DNA from: Rosa chinensis
Taxonomy: Eukaryota > Streptophyta > Magnoliopsida > Rosales > Rosaceae
DNA length: 64,000 nucleotides
Assembly: GCF_002994745.2 (NCBI RefSeq)
Contig: NC_037092.1
Coordinates: 85,232,824-85,296,823, forward strand
Direction: 5' to 3'
Below, one piece after another: positions 22,411 to 34,086 of this stretch. The translations under genes were made by a program, and so were the position numbers. The notes under the pieces were generated by a model. That model saw only the letters and a program-made list of their open reading frames with translations. It searched no databases and was not told where the DNA came from. Each line of letters begins with the position of its first letter. Position 1 is the first letter of the stretch.

Positions 22411-23010
22411 TATATATAGCAGACGTCGACGCAGCAGCCCCGCTCGTGCAGCGGCTGCTGCGCGAATCGGACAGGACCGAGGCTGGAGGTATATAATTAT
22501 AGATATATATATATATATAGCAGATGTCGACACAGCAATCCCCCTCAAGCTGCGGCGGCTGCGCGAATCGGGCTGGACCGAGGCCGGAGGCATCCCAGAC
22601 CGCTTCTGGGCACCGATCAAGGTCGGAGGAGATTGAGGTTGCAGATTCTGGGTAGTGACCTCACCTGCAACTGCAACTTTCTGAGTAGCGCTGCAACCTC
22701 ATCGCCGGAGACTACACCCGACTGCAGACCGGTCCGTTCGACTCCTGGCCTCCTTCCGGCAAGCGGTGCCGCGCCGTCGTGGCCTGAGCGGGGCTGCAGC
22801 GTCGACGTCTGCACATTAGCGAAAGTGCGGATCCCGTGTGTGTGTGTGTGTGTTCGCACAAGTTTTTGGGTAGCGCTGCAACCTAGTCGCCGGCGACTCC
22901 ACCCGATTGCAGACCAGTCCGTTCGACCCCTGGGCTCAGTTCGGCAAGCGGCGCCGCGCCGTTGTGGCCTGAGCGGGGCTGCAGTGTGCGGATGTCCCGT
23001 GTGTGACTGC
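22411..23010. repeat. GC-rich element copies, inverted and partly tandem
   Basis: The segment 22519-22850 is an inverted, diverged copy of 21612-21988: CATCCCAGACCGCTTCTGGG corresponds to the complement of the left copy. A truncated direct copy of its first part is at 22418-22490. A third copy of its second half is at 22860-23010, after a (GT)n run near 22836. Open frames on either strand here mirror each other and I do not call them genes. Confidence 0.72.
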
Positions 23011-23845
23011 AACAACACATAAAAAACATAAAGAAAAACAAACCAGAAGAAGTGGTAAACTGATGAACTTATAGAACTGCAACAACACATACAATTGTAG
23101 AACTGGTAAACTTATAGAAACCAGAAGAAAACCTAAACCATTAATGATGACAGGTCACCCATAATGGATATAATAGAACAATCAGGCAATTACCTTCGTC
23201 GGTGTTATTTGGAGGAGATGCGAACACAATCCAGAAATTGATGTCAATTCTTCAATCGATCCCACTTGTTTGTTGATTATTGGCTTCATCATTTTTATCG
23301 AACACTCTCCAATGTCTCCCTTTCAATATTCATCCCTCCAACCCACACGCTTCACATCACCCTGCCATATAATCGGTTTCCTGGCTAAGGGTTTAGCCGG
23401 TAATCGACTCATAGCCGCTTGATCACAATTAAAAGCTTCTCCCCTGCTTTTTTACATTTCACGCGCGCCACGGGGATAAACAGTGTCGTTGATGCACCGT
23501 GTAACACTGCACAATAGAATTTTCCCATAAAAACAACATTATGAGAGTGTCTATAACATTGTATGCAATTGCATTACTAGAGTAAAGAAAACAAAACAAT
23601 CATCATTGACGTGAAGTGTTCTGTATAATTTTGCCTTTTTATTTTTTTGTTCACATTATGAATGATAACAAAGAAAAATAAGAACGAAAATATTGCACAC
23701 AGAGACATACCTGCCACATAGAAATTGGTACATTTGAAAATCATTGAGTTGGACTGGGTTCTTGCTGCCAAAGTAGTCAGAAGCAGAGGTTGAAAATGAT
23801 ATATGGTTCATGCTTTCAAAGGATTCCTTCTCCTCAAAAAGATAT
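23011..23845. other. non-coding; 3' flank of the resistance gene
   Basis: I find no gene. The phrase AGAAGCAGAGGTTGAAAATGA at 23780 recurs in altered form at 23862-23882 (AGTAATCGAAAGAAGTTGAAAATGA) and also near 15930, so the tail of the LRR gene was locally duplicated. Confidence 0.5.
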
Positions 23846-26531
23846 TTATCGGATTCGAAGTAATCGAAAGAAGTTGAAAATGAAAACCGAGGGCAAATTC
23901 ACCACAATCACGTGTTCCAATGAAGGACACTCAATATCAACAGTACCACTTGCACCATACAACATAGGAAGATTATTCAAAACCAATTTCTTCAATTTTG
24001 GTAGAACCGTCTTCTCGTTGTTCACCGCTTCAATTACTCTTCCCAACAAACGGCACTGCTCTACAAAAAGGTCTTCCAATTGAAAGAGACACTCGGCTAC
24101 ATCACTTGCGAACAGACTTTGCAACAACTTGCAATGGTAAATGGTCAAACTTTTAAGACACTGAAACATTACACGTGGGGCAGGACCACTACATATGCTT
24201 CTTAGTGCATCTAGATCCAACAAATTCACCTCTCTCAATTTTGATTGTTTCGGGTAAAATCCTTCGCATCCAAACACATATTCCAATCTACGCATGTAGT
24301 TTAAATCTAGTTTCTCTAGATTTGGGAGTCTTTGTACAAATTTTGATACATTCTTCAGCATATGACAAAAATTCATATGCAATACCTTGAGCTTCGAGAG
24401 ATACCCAGGTGGTAACTCACCAACACACAACTCCTCAAGGTGGATCGCATGACTCAGATGCAACCCTTCCAACTCGTCAAACACTGGTCCTTTTTGAACT
24501 CGTCTTGTTGTATTCATCAACTCTGTCAAGTACACATAGGAATCAGAACAATCACCACATACTGTGAGATGCTTGAGTTTATGTAACCTCCCATGGTCAT
24601 ATTCCATAAGAATGTCACCCATCCCTTTACAGCTTCTATACTCTAGCCTCTCTGTTTTCACTGTTACCGTGTTGATAAACCAATCAGGCAAGGTACTCAT
24701 GGTAGTATGAAGAACCAAGGATCTTGACTTATAATGAGTATATGGAATGGGTGGAACAGTTGTGAATCTGCCGATTAGTATAAAAAAGTAATCCCAATCT
24801 GGTTTGACCTCAACATTTTTAGGGATGCATTTTGCATCAGGTATGCATACCTGCAAAAATTTCAAATTTGACAAACCAGCAAAAGCCAATTCAGTTTCTT
24901 CTCCTTCTCTCTCGACTTTACTCCCCCAATCCTCAAATTCACAGTCTATTATGTACAGTTCTTCTAATTTATGCAACTTTGATATCACTTTAGATGGAAT
25001 TGTGAGATAACGAGGGCAACTGACATCCAAAATCCTTAGATTGGTCAAATTTCCTATTTCTCTCGACAATTCCTCAAGAGGACATTCAGTCATACTAAGA
25101 ATTTCAAGCTTCTTAAGTTTTCCCACTACGGATATGTCTCTCATGTCGTGGCAAAAATCTAAATACAAAGCTTGGAGGTTAGTAAGGAGACTGAATGATT
25201 GGGGCAATATGGAAATACTAGTGCCGCTAAGATCCAAGACCCTTCATTCATTCAGACTTTGGATAAACATTTCTGGGATCTCGGTTAAATAAAAGTTTCC
25301 GTTCAGTAATAAAATCTGGAGATTTGGACATACCAACTCTTCTTCGGGCAGCTTGCTAATTATGTTCCCCATTAGTGAGATTGCAGTGTAGCCTTGATCT
25401 GATCCACATGGCCAATGCTTTAAACCACAGCCAGCTTTTACCAGAAACCCGTAACCATCTTTAGATTTTGCAATATCCAGGGCTGTATCCCGGATGACAT
25501 CATGCAACTTTACACATCCATCTTCTTCACTATCCAAAAGCAAGCTAGAATCTTTCAGGTACTTGACCACTGAATCTGCTGTTCCTCTGGCTTCTTCCAT
25601 TGTTTCGGCATCTCGAAACAATCCTTTCCCGATTGCATACTTGAACAAGTCTTCTATTGGGATGTCATGGTCTTCTGGGAATAGGCAACAGAGCAAGAAG
25701 CATGACTTGGAATCCTCCTCTTTCAAGTAATCATAGCTAAATTTTATACATTTGAAGGCATCTTGCTCATCCTCAACGGTTGCAGATTGCGATTTCTCTA
25801 GTCTTCGAGCTGCTTTTTGCCATTCCGCCTGATCTTTATCTCTGAGTGCCCTTGCAACTGCTATCAATGCAATGGGTAGACCCCTGCATTCTCTAGCTAC
25901 CTTCCTCGCTACACCCTCAAAAGTGGTCGATTCAAAAGACCTTCTTGCATTTCTCACAAACAATTTTCTGATAAGATATTGAGAGGAATGCTTGCTTGGC
26001 TGTCCATGGAATTACAAACATGCAATCTCCTTGTGGTGAGTAGCACTTTGGAACTGCACTCTTGAAGCTCCTTGTAGCTGGGAATACCTATGCTTGACAA
26101 ATCTGTTTTCTCCCAAACATCGTCCAAGATTATCAGGAGTTTTTCTCTTCTCATTAGCTCCTTATGCAACCTATCAGCTCTTCCAACGTTCTGTCTCCTC
26201 CTCAAATTGAACGTGCAACAGATCTGCCAATGTACCTTGAATTTTTCTCAAGTCGGGGCTTTGGGATACGGCAGCCATAATCCAATGGTTAAAAGTGCCA
26301 TTTTTGCAGGCTTGAGCAGCTACATGTCTCACCATGCTTGTCTTTCCAACGCCGCCCATGCCGTAGACAACAACGGCAGTGATCTCTTCATCTGTTAGCG
26401 CCGTCTTAACCTTATCCATGGCTTGTGTTGTTGCTTCATATTCTTGGAAATCTCCTGTGGATTCAATTGCATCAAGTGGTACTTTATTGCGGAGAGATTC
26501 CACAATGCGGTCAACAAGTTCTTTGTGAGTC
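23846..26531 (-). pseudogene. resistance gene exon 2: NB-ARC and LRR, disrupted
   Basis: This is the second exon of the gene whose TIR exon lies at 37583-38203 and 32694-32812. The 3' splice site is at 26531 (TGTAG then GACTCAC on the minus strand). Motifs in order are P-loop GMGGVGKTS, kinase-2 LLIILDDVWE, RNBS-B KVLLTTRR, GLPIAL, RNBS-D CFLLCCLFPEDHD, and LHDVIRDTA in the MHD position. About 460 residues with LRRs follow (for example VLDLSGTSISILPQSFSLL and LRILDVSCP). NB-ARC acts as a nucleotide switch and LRRs in recognition. Lesions are a frameshift near 26190, a second near 25960 where about four to five codons after LNILSE are lost (this restores frame), and an in-frame TGA at 25241-25243 before RVLDLSGT. 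The Trp in LDDVW is typical of CNL rather than TNL proteins. Confidence 0.92.
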
Positions 26532-26585
26532 CTACATGGAAGAATTAAGGATTAAAAATAAGTGTTGGGTAAAATATATAGAACC

Positions 26586-26764
26586 TGTTGTAGGAGAATA
26601 GAATTGTGTTTATTATTGATAATAGGAGCCCTTTATATAGGGAGTTTACAGAGTACACAAAAGGTAACCGAATCGGAATACAATTAGTATACCTAGGGTA
26701 CTTTCCTATTACAACTCTAAACCCTAGTTTGTAGAGGCACACATTATGTCGATATCCTTCAACA
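26586..26764 (-). repeat. 3' LTR of copia copy 2
   Basis: This 179-bp LTR carries on the minus strand a TATA box in CCCTATATAAAGGGCTCC. The adjacent CTCCCCCTTGTG at 26765-26776 is the complement of the polypurine tract. Confidence 0.95.
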
Positions 26765-26776
26765 CTCCCCCTTGTG

Positions 26777-28412
26777 CCGCTCAAACTTGGTGATGACGCT
26801 TTAATTGTTGCCTCGTTAAAAACCTTTCCAGGTAACAAAAACCCTGTGGGACAAAAATAACCCTGGTCGAAGGACAAAAAGAGCACAACACGTCCTTCAC
26901 TCTTCGAGATCGAACATGTAGACATCATGCCTCCCCCTGATTGCTACAATCATGGGAGTTCGGATAACTTTCTCAATCCGATGCTCTTCACATGTTTCTC
27001 GAAGGTGGATTTTGGTAACGACTTAGTAAATAAGTCCGCTACATTATCCTCTGATCGGATTTGGTTCATTTCAATATTTAGAAATGCTTGTTGTCATTTT
27101 GATGGAGGGGAGGAGGAGCACGGAAGGTGGCATTTTGCCTTGTGGGGTCCGATCCCACACTTCCGTCATCTCTTTTCTCTGTAGGGATAGAACAAGCCCA
27201 TATCAATCGTACCTCTCAAATATCGAAAGATTGTCTTTATACCATTCTAATGGAGTTGCGTTGGCGCGGGGCTATATCTAGCCAACAAGTTCATAATAAT
27301 TGAGGTGTCCGGTCTTGTATTGTGCTAAGTACAATAATGCGCCAATTGTACATAAGTAAGCACTTTCGCTATTAACACGTCTTCGTCATCATCCCTGGGA
27401 CGAAACGGATCCCTTTTAGGGCTAAGACTACGGACGACCATGGGAGTGCATTTTTGACTTTATCAAAAATGTCTATTGACAATGTATACAAGTTCTGAAT
27501 TTAGACAAAACCGTGTTCTCCCAAGGTCCTTCCTCTCAAACTCGGATTTCAGGTGTTCAGCGGTTTCCCTTAACTCTCAAGGGTTCCAATTATGTTTATC
27601 AACATAAACCGCGACAATTGCAAATCCGGAACTTGTCATGGAAACGCGTGGGCATAGTTCATCATATCCCTTCCCAATCAAGTAGTCATTTTAGTGAGCA
27701 TTTCAACCTCGTTGCAAATGCGCTCCGTGGTCTAGAGCCACTTGACTTGGGTAAATGAAGTCCACAAGAACCTTCATTATATTCCGTATCTAGATCCCCA
27801 TAAAGATATGTAGTGGCCACATTCGTAAGCTGCATGTTCAGTTATTTAGAAACTACCAAACTGACAAGGTAGTGGAGTGCAATGACATCCATTACGAGAT
27901 AATATGTCTTCTCGTAGTCGATTCCAGGGCGTTGTGAGAAACCTTGCGCCATAAGGCGAGATTACCATCTCTTTTTCTCATCACGCTATCTAACGAAGAC
28001 CTATTAATGTCAATAGGTTTTATGTTAGGAGGTGTTGGCATCTCAGGCCCTAAATCATTCCTCTTCGTTAGTGAATCCAATTCAACCTGGATCGCATCTT
28101 TCCATTTAGGCCAATTTTCTCTACGTTGGCATTCTTCAACGGAGTAAGGTTCGATGTCATTGGTCTCAATAATTCCACGTCCTCATGTACACTAGTGTAG
28201 TTCGTAGAGATCTCTATATTCTTAGGAATTGGTTCTAACATTGAGGCGTCCCCCAACGATGTCTCTTGGACATAACCACAATCCAAAATATTCTCATGAG
28301 ATGGATTTTGAGTATCAATGATCAATGGATCAAGTTGTGCCAAACTCGCTCTCTTCTTAAGGCGAGAATCCATCGAACCTATGGGTCTCCTACTCTCTCT
28401 AGCGGAACCCAT
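26777..28412 (-). pseudogene. copia RT/RNase H remnant (copy 2)
   Basis: By comparison with copies 1 and 3, the post-pol region (26777-27010) and pieces of RNase H and RT (27060-28060) are recognisable but broken by deletions and stops. The pre-RT linker is at 28068-28412 (for example LAQLDPLIIDTQNPSHENI and DCGYVQETSLGDASM). No catalytic YVDD block survives. Confidence 0.85.
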
Positions 28413-29500
28413 GGCCTATGACGCCATTATGCCACCTTTGTGGCGTCACCATACTACCATCCATGGTAGTGGTGCAGTACCCATCTTCTCTGGGTGGCAC
28501 CATGTCCTCTTGTGGGGACATCAATCCTTGCAGACATGTTTGCAGCAGGTATATGTGATCTCGTCACTTTTAGGGGATCAAGATGAGACATAGTGGGGAC
28601 AGACCATGACAATTCCTGTCATTCCTGTTGAACATTGACGTTCTAATCTCCCCCTAACGACGGGAAGACTGTCTCATCAAAGTGACAATTCGCAAATCCA
28701 GTGAAATAGAGATCGCCTGTCAAGGGTTCTACATAGCGGACTTATAGTTGGAGACTCATGTCCAACAAATATTTATATGCTTTCGTTGCAATGACTCATG
28801 TTGATGCGCTGTGGCGGCGCAATTGGCACATGAACCACACACTCAAATATGCATAAATACGAGATATTAAATTCGAACCCAGTCACTAGCTGTAACGCAA
28901 ATAAAAGTTGAGTGGTTGCTATGAGTCGTAGACGAATTAGCATAGCTGCATGCGTTATTGCATAACCCAAGCGGAAATATTGGTGCGCATTACCAATGTC
29001 CGGGCTACCATTATAGTCGTTTAATGGTGGCTTTTTCGCGAGACCAATTGGGTGTGTACATGGGAATATGATACTTGATATCAATATCCAATGATATGCA
29101 ATAGTCATCGAAAACTGTCGATGTAAACTCTCTAGCATTATCAAGTCAAATTGACTGAATGGGATGATCTGGGTAGTGAGCCCGTAGCCATATGTTATGT
29201 GCTAGGAGTGTAGTATAAGCAGCATTACGAGTGGATAATGGCACAACACGTGACCAGCGTGTTTGCGTATCAACCAACACCATAAAACATTTATATGGTC
29301 CGCAAGTTGGTTGATCAAATCCATAGAATTCCCTTAGATTCTTTATGAGAATGGAATTATTTCCTCAATCTCCTTTGCATAGGATGGTCTCAATCCTAAA
29401 TAACAGGCTTTACAGAATGAAACATGGGCTTTATAATCAACCAATAAAGGTTTTGGTGAAGCCATAGTGTCACAATAGACTTGAGAAGTAGATAGAGGAG
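28413..29500 (-). pseudogene. copia integrase remnant (copy 2)
   Basis: Fragments read on the minus strand match the integrase region of copy 1 (for example ITHAAMLIRLRLIATTQLLF and FEFNISYLCIFECVVHVPIA). The core segment around 29100-29340 is also recognisable at the DNA level. Many stops make it inactive. Confidence 0.8.
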
Positions 29501-30237
29501 TTTATGGCGTCAATGCCATGTATTTGCCGCAGGGGGTAGGCGGCACCGGCCATGTATGGCCTGTCTTTGCACAATCATGGCGTCATGAGGCGCATGTGCA
29601 GCTCCTCGAACCAATTCTTGGTTCTTACTTTTCTTCGTTCTGAAAATGGATGTCCGCGTAAGTCTTTAATACACGGATCATCATGTCAAAGCCTATATGT
29701 GCCAAAATCCCATAAGTCGTCTCTCATGACATAGTTGGATTCAATAACTCAATTAGTGGTTGCATACAACCCACTAGAGTGACACATAAGTTTCTCTAAT
29801 ACTCGTTCACGTCCGTAGTCATTAGAGTGATGCAAAGGAGCTCTGTCCATTCTCATAATGTGTTTCCACATGAAAACCATTGGCTCTTATAATAAAGTTC
29901 GAATTAAGGTATGTCCAAGACATTAAGTAAAAGAATTGACACTTTATTAATAGCCAATGATTACATCAAAGTTTCCAAAGTCTAATCCAAAATAAAATCA
30001 AAGTAAGACACATTGTAGTCACTCTATCCGTTTGGCAACTCCAATCAAATATGACCAGGAAAGTAGAGAGAGATGTTGGTGGAGCGAGGCTCTCTTAAGT
30101 ACCAAGAATCTCAATGACTTTCCTAGACATCACATTTTATTGGGTCTGCCACATAAGAAAGAGTTAATACAATTGTCATTTATTGACTAAGGCAAATTGC
30201 CATTACAAAAGTTCTTGGAAAAATAAAAAGGACTAAT
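29501..30237 (-). pseudogene. copia protease/gag-pre-integrase region, degraded
   Basis: By position between gag and integrase this should code protease and the GAG-pre-integrase zinc finger. I see only short fragments with many stops and cannot point to a protease active site. Confidence 0.5.
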
Positions 30238-31347
30238 CTAATCAAAGTCTGTTGCATTCATGTGCACTTCATCTTCAGCTTTGAAGTCCTCTATGGTGAG
30301 ATTGACATCTCCACCATCTTCTTCTTCTTCTGCAAGGTACACTTCTTGCTCTCTCATGTCTCTATATGCCCTGTAGCTTGCAGCCAGTTCCTCACTTGCC
30401 TTGCATTGCTTGAACCAATGCTCAGTTGATCCACATCGATGACACTCATCATTGCGGCTGCCTCCCTTTAATTGAGGTGCACATTGTGCACGTTGCGGGC
30501 GTTCCCTAGGAGGGTTGGTGCCACCACCACGACCCATTGAGTCACCATTACGGCTAGGGATACCACGACCCCCTCTCCCACGTGTGGCATTACCACCACG
30601 TGTATCCGCACCAAACTTGCAGTTTCCTTCCTAGTTAGGGCGGTTATATGGGCCCATACGTCCCTCATGTCCCCCATTCTTACGGTACCGCTCCTTGCAC
30701 CCTCCTTTGGGTGCATTATAATTCGCCTCATGAACGCTCTTAGTTCCAATGGGCCTTGAATTATAATTCCTCACGAGTATGTTATCATGTTTCTCAGCTA
30801 CAGATATAACATTGATAAGCTGATGAAACCTCGTGATCCGTCCAGCATTGACTTCAGTACGGTATTGCTTCGAGACCACAATGGCTGAAACGGGGAAGGT
30901 GGAGAGAGTTTTCTCAATTAGCTCTTGCTCTGTGACAGGTTGTCCACAAAACCTCAACATGGACTGTATGCGAAGAGCTTCTGAATTATATTCAGCAACA
31001 GACTTGAAGTCAGCAAAGCGCAGATTATTCCATTGAACCTTCAAGTCAGGGAGGAGGGAATCTTGGACATTACCAAAGCGCTCTTCTAGCGCTACCCATA
31101 GCTCTCTTGCATCCTTGATCGACATATACTCCAATCTGAGTGCCTTGTCCATATGGCGTCGCATCAAGATAACTACTTGAACATGCTTTGTAGATGTTCG
31201 GTTGAACTCAATATCCGGGTTAGGTGCCTGGATTATGGGTAATATTCCCTTGGAAGTGAGATGATTCTCAACATCGGTTACCCAACTGTGGTAATCCGAG
31301 CCTGTTGAGTCAAGCATGGGAAAGTCGAGTCTAGGTTCATTCGACAT
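30238..31347 (-). pseudogene. copia gag (copy 2) with one premature stop
   Basis: The frame opens at 31347 with MSNEPRLDFPMLDSTGSDYH, typical of the plant copia gag UBN2-type domain, and runs through ARELWVALEERFGN. At 30631-30633 a TAG interrupts it, then the same frame continues to 30238 (about 369 codons in all). The C-terminal part is Gly/Arg-rich and has a CCHC zinc knuckle, CHRCGSTEHWFKQC, followed by an acidic tail (EEEEDGGD). Gag forms the particle and binds RNA. Apart from the single stop it is intact, a much better state than pol. Confidence 0.9.
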
Positions 31348-31502
31348 CCTGAAAATGAGAAGAGAAGATATATTAGTTTCGGAGTTAAACTTCCACGAAA
31401 ACTAAAACAATAAGATTTCCGAGCTATGCTACCAAGAAATCAATTTCCAAGAATCTCTTTTGGATTAGACCAACAGTGATGTTTTAATATGGTCACAATT
31501 TG

Positions 31503-31620
31503 ATGTTTACGGACGCTCTTAGTCCAAGCATTGTGAACGCTCTTAGTTCACACGAACACTCTTAGTTCGTTTAATTGTGAACACTCTTAGTTCATACGAA
31601 CACTCTTAGTTCGTTAAGCG
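31503..31620 (-). repeat. short tandem repeats in copia leader
   Basis: Six to seven copies of GAAC(A/G)CTCTTAGTTC, or its offset variants, follow each other with short spacers. Each copy is bounded by GAAC and GTTC, so it can fold. The array lies in the untranslated leader between gag and the 5' LTR. Confidence 0.85.
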
Positions 31621-31849
31621 TGAATCCCCACAATTCCGCTTTGTTAAATATCAAACTCATTTGGCAACATATATTCCAATATTTGCAGAAAATAAAATGA
31701 ATTTAAATACAAGAAAGCAGCAACCTTAATTATAAAAACTTACGTGATTGTTCTTGGCTTGAAGACACGCGCGTGTTGATGCAGGCGTGTAGCTAAATTG
31801 AGATCGCTGGAATTTGATCGGAAATTGGCAGTTAGTGGGCAGCCCTTCT

Positions 31850-32460
31850 CCCTTCCCCTTTTTTATTTCTTTTCTTCTTCCCTTTTTTTTTTCTTTCCGG
31901 GCCCAGCCCTTCTCTTCTCTTTTTTTTCTTTTTTTTTCTTTCCGGGCCCAGTCTTCTCTTCTCTTTTTTTTTTCTTCTTCTTTTTTTTTTGGGCCGGGTC
32001 CCTCTCTTTTTTTTTCTTCCTTTTTTTTTGGTCTTCTTCTTCGATCTTTCCTCTGTTCTTCTTCTTCTGGTCTCCGATCTGCAGCAGAGGTGCTGGTGCG
32101 GTGGAGAAGAGGTGCCGTGGCTGGAGTGGTGCTGCTGGGCAGCGGTGGCTGCGCGCGGACTGGGCTGCTGCTGCGCGGAGGCTGGGCTGCTACTGCTTAC
32201 GGAGGCTGTGCGGCTGGAGGCTTCGGCGAGGTGGGCTAGAGGCTGAGGCAGCAGGTCGGCAGGAGACGTGCGGCAGTCTGCTGGGCGCGGGGGCGCTGGA
32301 GGAGAGGCCGGACGGGCTTGGCTGCTGGAGGCTGAGGCTGGGCTGGTGGTGGACGGCCGGTATGGAGTTTTGTTTTTGTTTTTTTTTTTTTTTTTTTTCT
32401 GTTTTGGGTTGGCGGCAGAGAAGAAAAAAGATTTTTCTTCTAGGGTTTTTTTTTTTAAGC
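31850..32460. other. pyrimidine-rich and GC-rich leader of copia copy 2
   Basis: Two long T/C-rich tracts (31855-32080 and 32370-32455) enclose a GC-rich block (32085-32360). Plus-strand open frames here are low-complexity shadows (runs of Phe, Ser, Leu). On the element's sense strand this leader is purine-rich. Confidence 0.6.
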
Positions 32461-32468
32461 TAGGGTTA

Positions 32469-32486
32469 GAACTCGTGCTGATAACG
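32469..32486 (-). promoter_or_regulatory. putative primer-binding site of copia copy 2
   Basis: On the minus strand the bases next to the 5' LTR read CGTTATCAGCACGAGTTC. This is not the usual initiator-Met site (TGGTATCAGAGC), though TATCAG is shared. I leave the primer tRNA open. Confidence 0.45.
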
Positions 32487-32665
32487 TGTTGTAGGAGAAT
32501 AGAATTGTGTTTATTATTGATAATAGGAGCCCTTTATATAGGGAGTTTACAGAGTACACAAAAGATAATCGAATCGGAATACAATTAGTATACCTAGGGT
32601 ACTTTCCTATTACAACTCTAAACCCTAGTTTGTAGAGGCACACATTATGTCGATATCCTTCAACA
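32487..32665 (-). repeat. 5' LTR of copia copy 2
   Basis: This 179-bp LTR is near-identical to 26586-26764. Its outer edge abuts the second GAACC (32666-32670). Confidence 0.95.
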
Positions 32666-32693
32666 GAACCGAAATTAAAGGCACGATGCTTAC

Positions 32694-32812
32694 TTTTTAT
32701 CATCTGTATTCCACCCAGAGATGTTGGCCACTTTGTATAAAGCAGCTCTCCATTGCTTCACCTTCTCTAACTTATGTCGCTTAGAGGTTTCATGCTTAGA
32801 GAAAGTATCTTC
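32694..32812 (-). pseudogene. resistance gene exon 1, 3' part (end of TIR domain)
   Basis: The minus strand reads DTFSKHETSKRHKLEKVKQW then RAALYKVANISGWNTDDK. This is the standard C-terminal end of a plant TIR domain (HE...EKV..WR.AL..VANISGW). It joins residue E207 of the upstream part (37583) without loss of frame if the CACTA insertion is removed. A 5' splice site (GTAAGC) at 32688-32693 closes the exon. It is in phase with the 3' splice site at 26531: the joined codon is AAG, giving DDKKTHKELVDRIVES. Confidence 0.88.
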
Positions 32813-32929
32813 GATCCACTACAAGAGAAAATAGCAAAAGCGAGGAATTTCATTGTGACAACCTAAAATTCGTCGCAAAACCTTGGCAAATACGAGGAAA
32901 TTTCAGTTGTCGCACATAATCCCATTGGT

Positions 32930-33890
32930 GACAACCAATTTGTCGCATAAAGTAGGAATTTGCAAGAAATCGACAGCTGTCACCCATATAATATTATGCG
33001 ACACTCAATTCCTCACAAAATATCAATTAAGCGACAATTTCTACTAATTGTCGGTTAATGTTTATGTGACAACTTTAACTTCCTCGCAAAAGATTAATTA
33101 GGCGACAACTTATGTGAATTGTCACTTGATGTTTATGTGACAATTACATTTTTGTCACTGAATACTAATTTAGTGACCATTTCTGTGAATTGTCGGTTAA
33201 TGATTATGTGACAACCTTACCTTCCTTGCTAAAAATCACTTTGGCAACAATTTTATCGGGTTGTCGCTTAATGTTTATGTGACAACTTGAATTTCCTCGC
33301 TGAAAACTAATTAGGCGCCTACTTCTACTAGATGTCGGTTAATGTTTATGTGACAACCTTAACTTCCTCGCTGAAATCCAATTGGGCGACAGGTTTTATA
33401 GGTTGTCACTTAATGTTTATGTGGCAACTGGAACTTCCTTACCTAAGATCAATTAGGCGACAATTTCTGTGAGTTGTCGGTTAATTTTTACGTGACAACT
33501 TTAATTTTCTCACAAAAGGTCAATTGAGCGACAACTTCTATGGTTTGTCTGTTAATGTTTATGTGACAACTGGAACTTCCTCAGTGAAGACTGATTAGGC
33601 AACGACTTATGTGAGTTGTCGGTTAATGTTTCTATGGCAATTTTAATTTTCTTGCAAAAAACTAATTATGTGACGACTTCTACAGGTTGTCGCTTAATGT
33701 TTATTCGACAACTTGAACTTCCTCACTGAAAGCCAATTACGTGACGATTTCTATGAGTTGTCGATTAATGTTTATGTGACAACTTTACTTTTCTCGCAAA
33801 AAACCAATTAGGCAACAATTTCTATTGGGTGTCCTTAATGATTTTGTGACAACTTGAACTTCCTCGCTGAAAACCAATTAGGCGACGACT
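32930..33890. repeat. 71-bp tandem array, about 13 units
   Basis: The phrase TTAATGTTTATGTGACAACT recurs with exact spacing: its TTTATG core is near 33061, 33132, 33203, 33274, 33345, 33416, 33487, 33558, 33629 and 33700, always 71 bp apart. The inner part of each unit carries the complementary pair GCGACAA...TTGTCG, so each unit can form a stem. The array forms the left subterminal zone of the CACTA element. Confidence 0.92.
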
Positions 33891-34086
33891 TGTAGGAATT
33901 TCTTTTATTGTTTGTGAAAATATATATTAGAACTTCATCATATATTGTTTGTACTTTCTTGTCGAGGTGAAATTTATCTTTCCTAGTTGAATTATATTAC
34001 TTAGACAGCTTTCATTAGTTAATCTATTCCTTATTGGATTATGATTCTAATCCTAGTCAACTTTTATTTGTTATTTACTTCTCTGT

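Larger units (their letters stand above)
26586..32665 (-). mobile_element. complete Ty1/copia retrotransposon (copy 2), TSD GAACC
   Basis: Two 179-bp LTRs (26586-26764 and 32487-32665) start TGTTG and end CAACA. They are flanked by the 5-bp duplication GAACC (26581-26585 and 32666-32670). The orientation is minus: gag lies next to the right LTR and the polypurine tract next to the left one. LTR identity is very high (two or three differences by eye, for example GGTAACC against GATAATC), so the insertion is fairly young. The pol region nevertheless has large deletions and stops. It lies in the intron between the TIR and NB-ARC exons of the resistance gene. Confidence 0.95.

Noticed and set aside
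21584..23090. Several overlapping frames of 100-157 codons in the GC-rich patches
   Set aside because: High GC lowers stop frequency in all frames; the frames follow repeat copies and inverted copies, not a protein family.
31798..32463. 221-codon plus-strand frame rich in Phe and Ser
   Set aside because: It is low-complexity T/C-rich sequence antisense to the leader of copia copy 2.
32900..33900. Regular repeats of about 70 bp considered as a CRISPR array
   Set aside because: There are no unique spacers between identical repeats; the whole 71-bp unit repeats with divergence, in a plant transposon.
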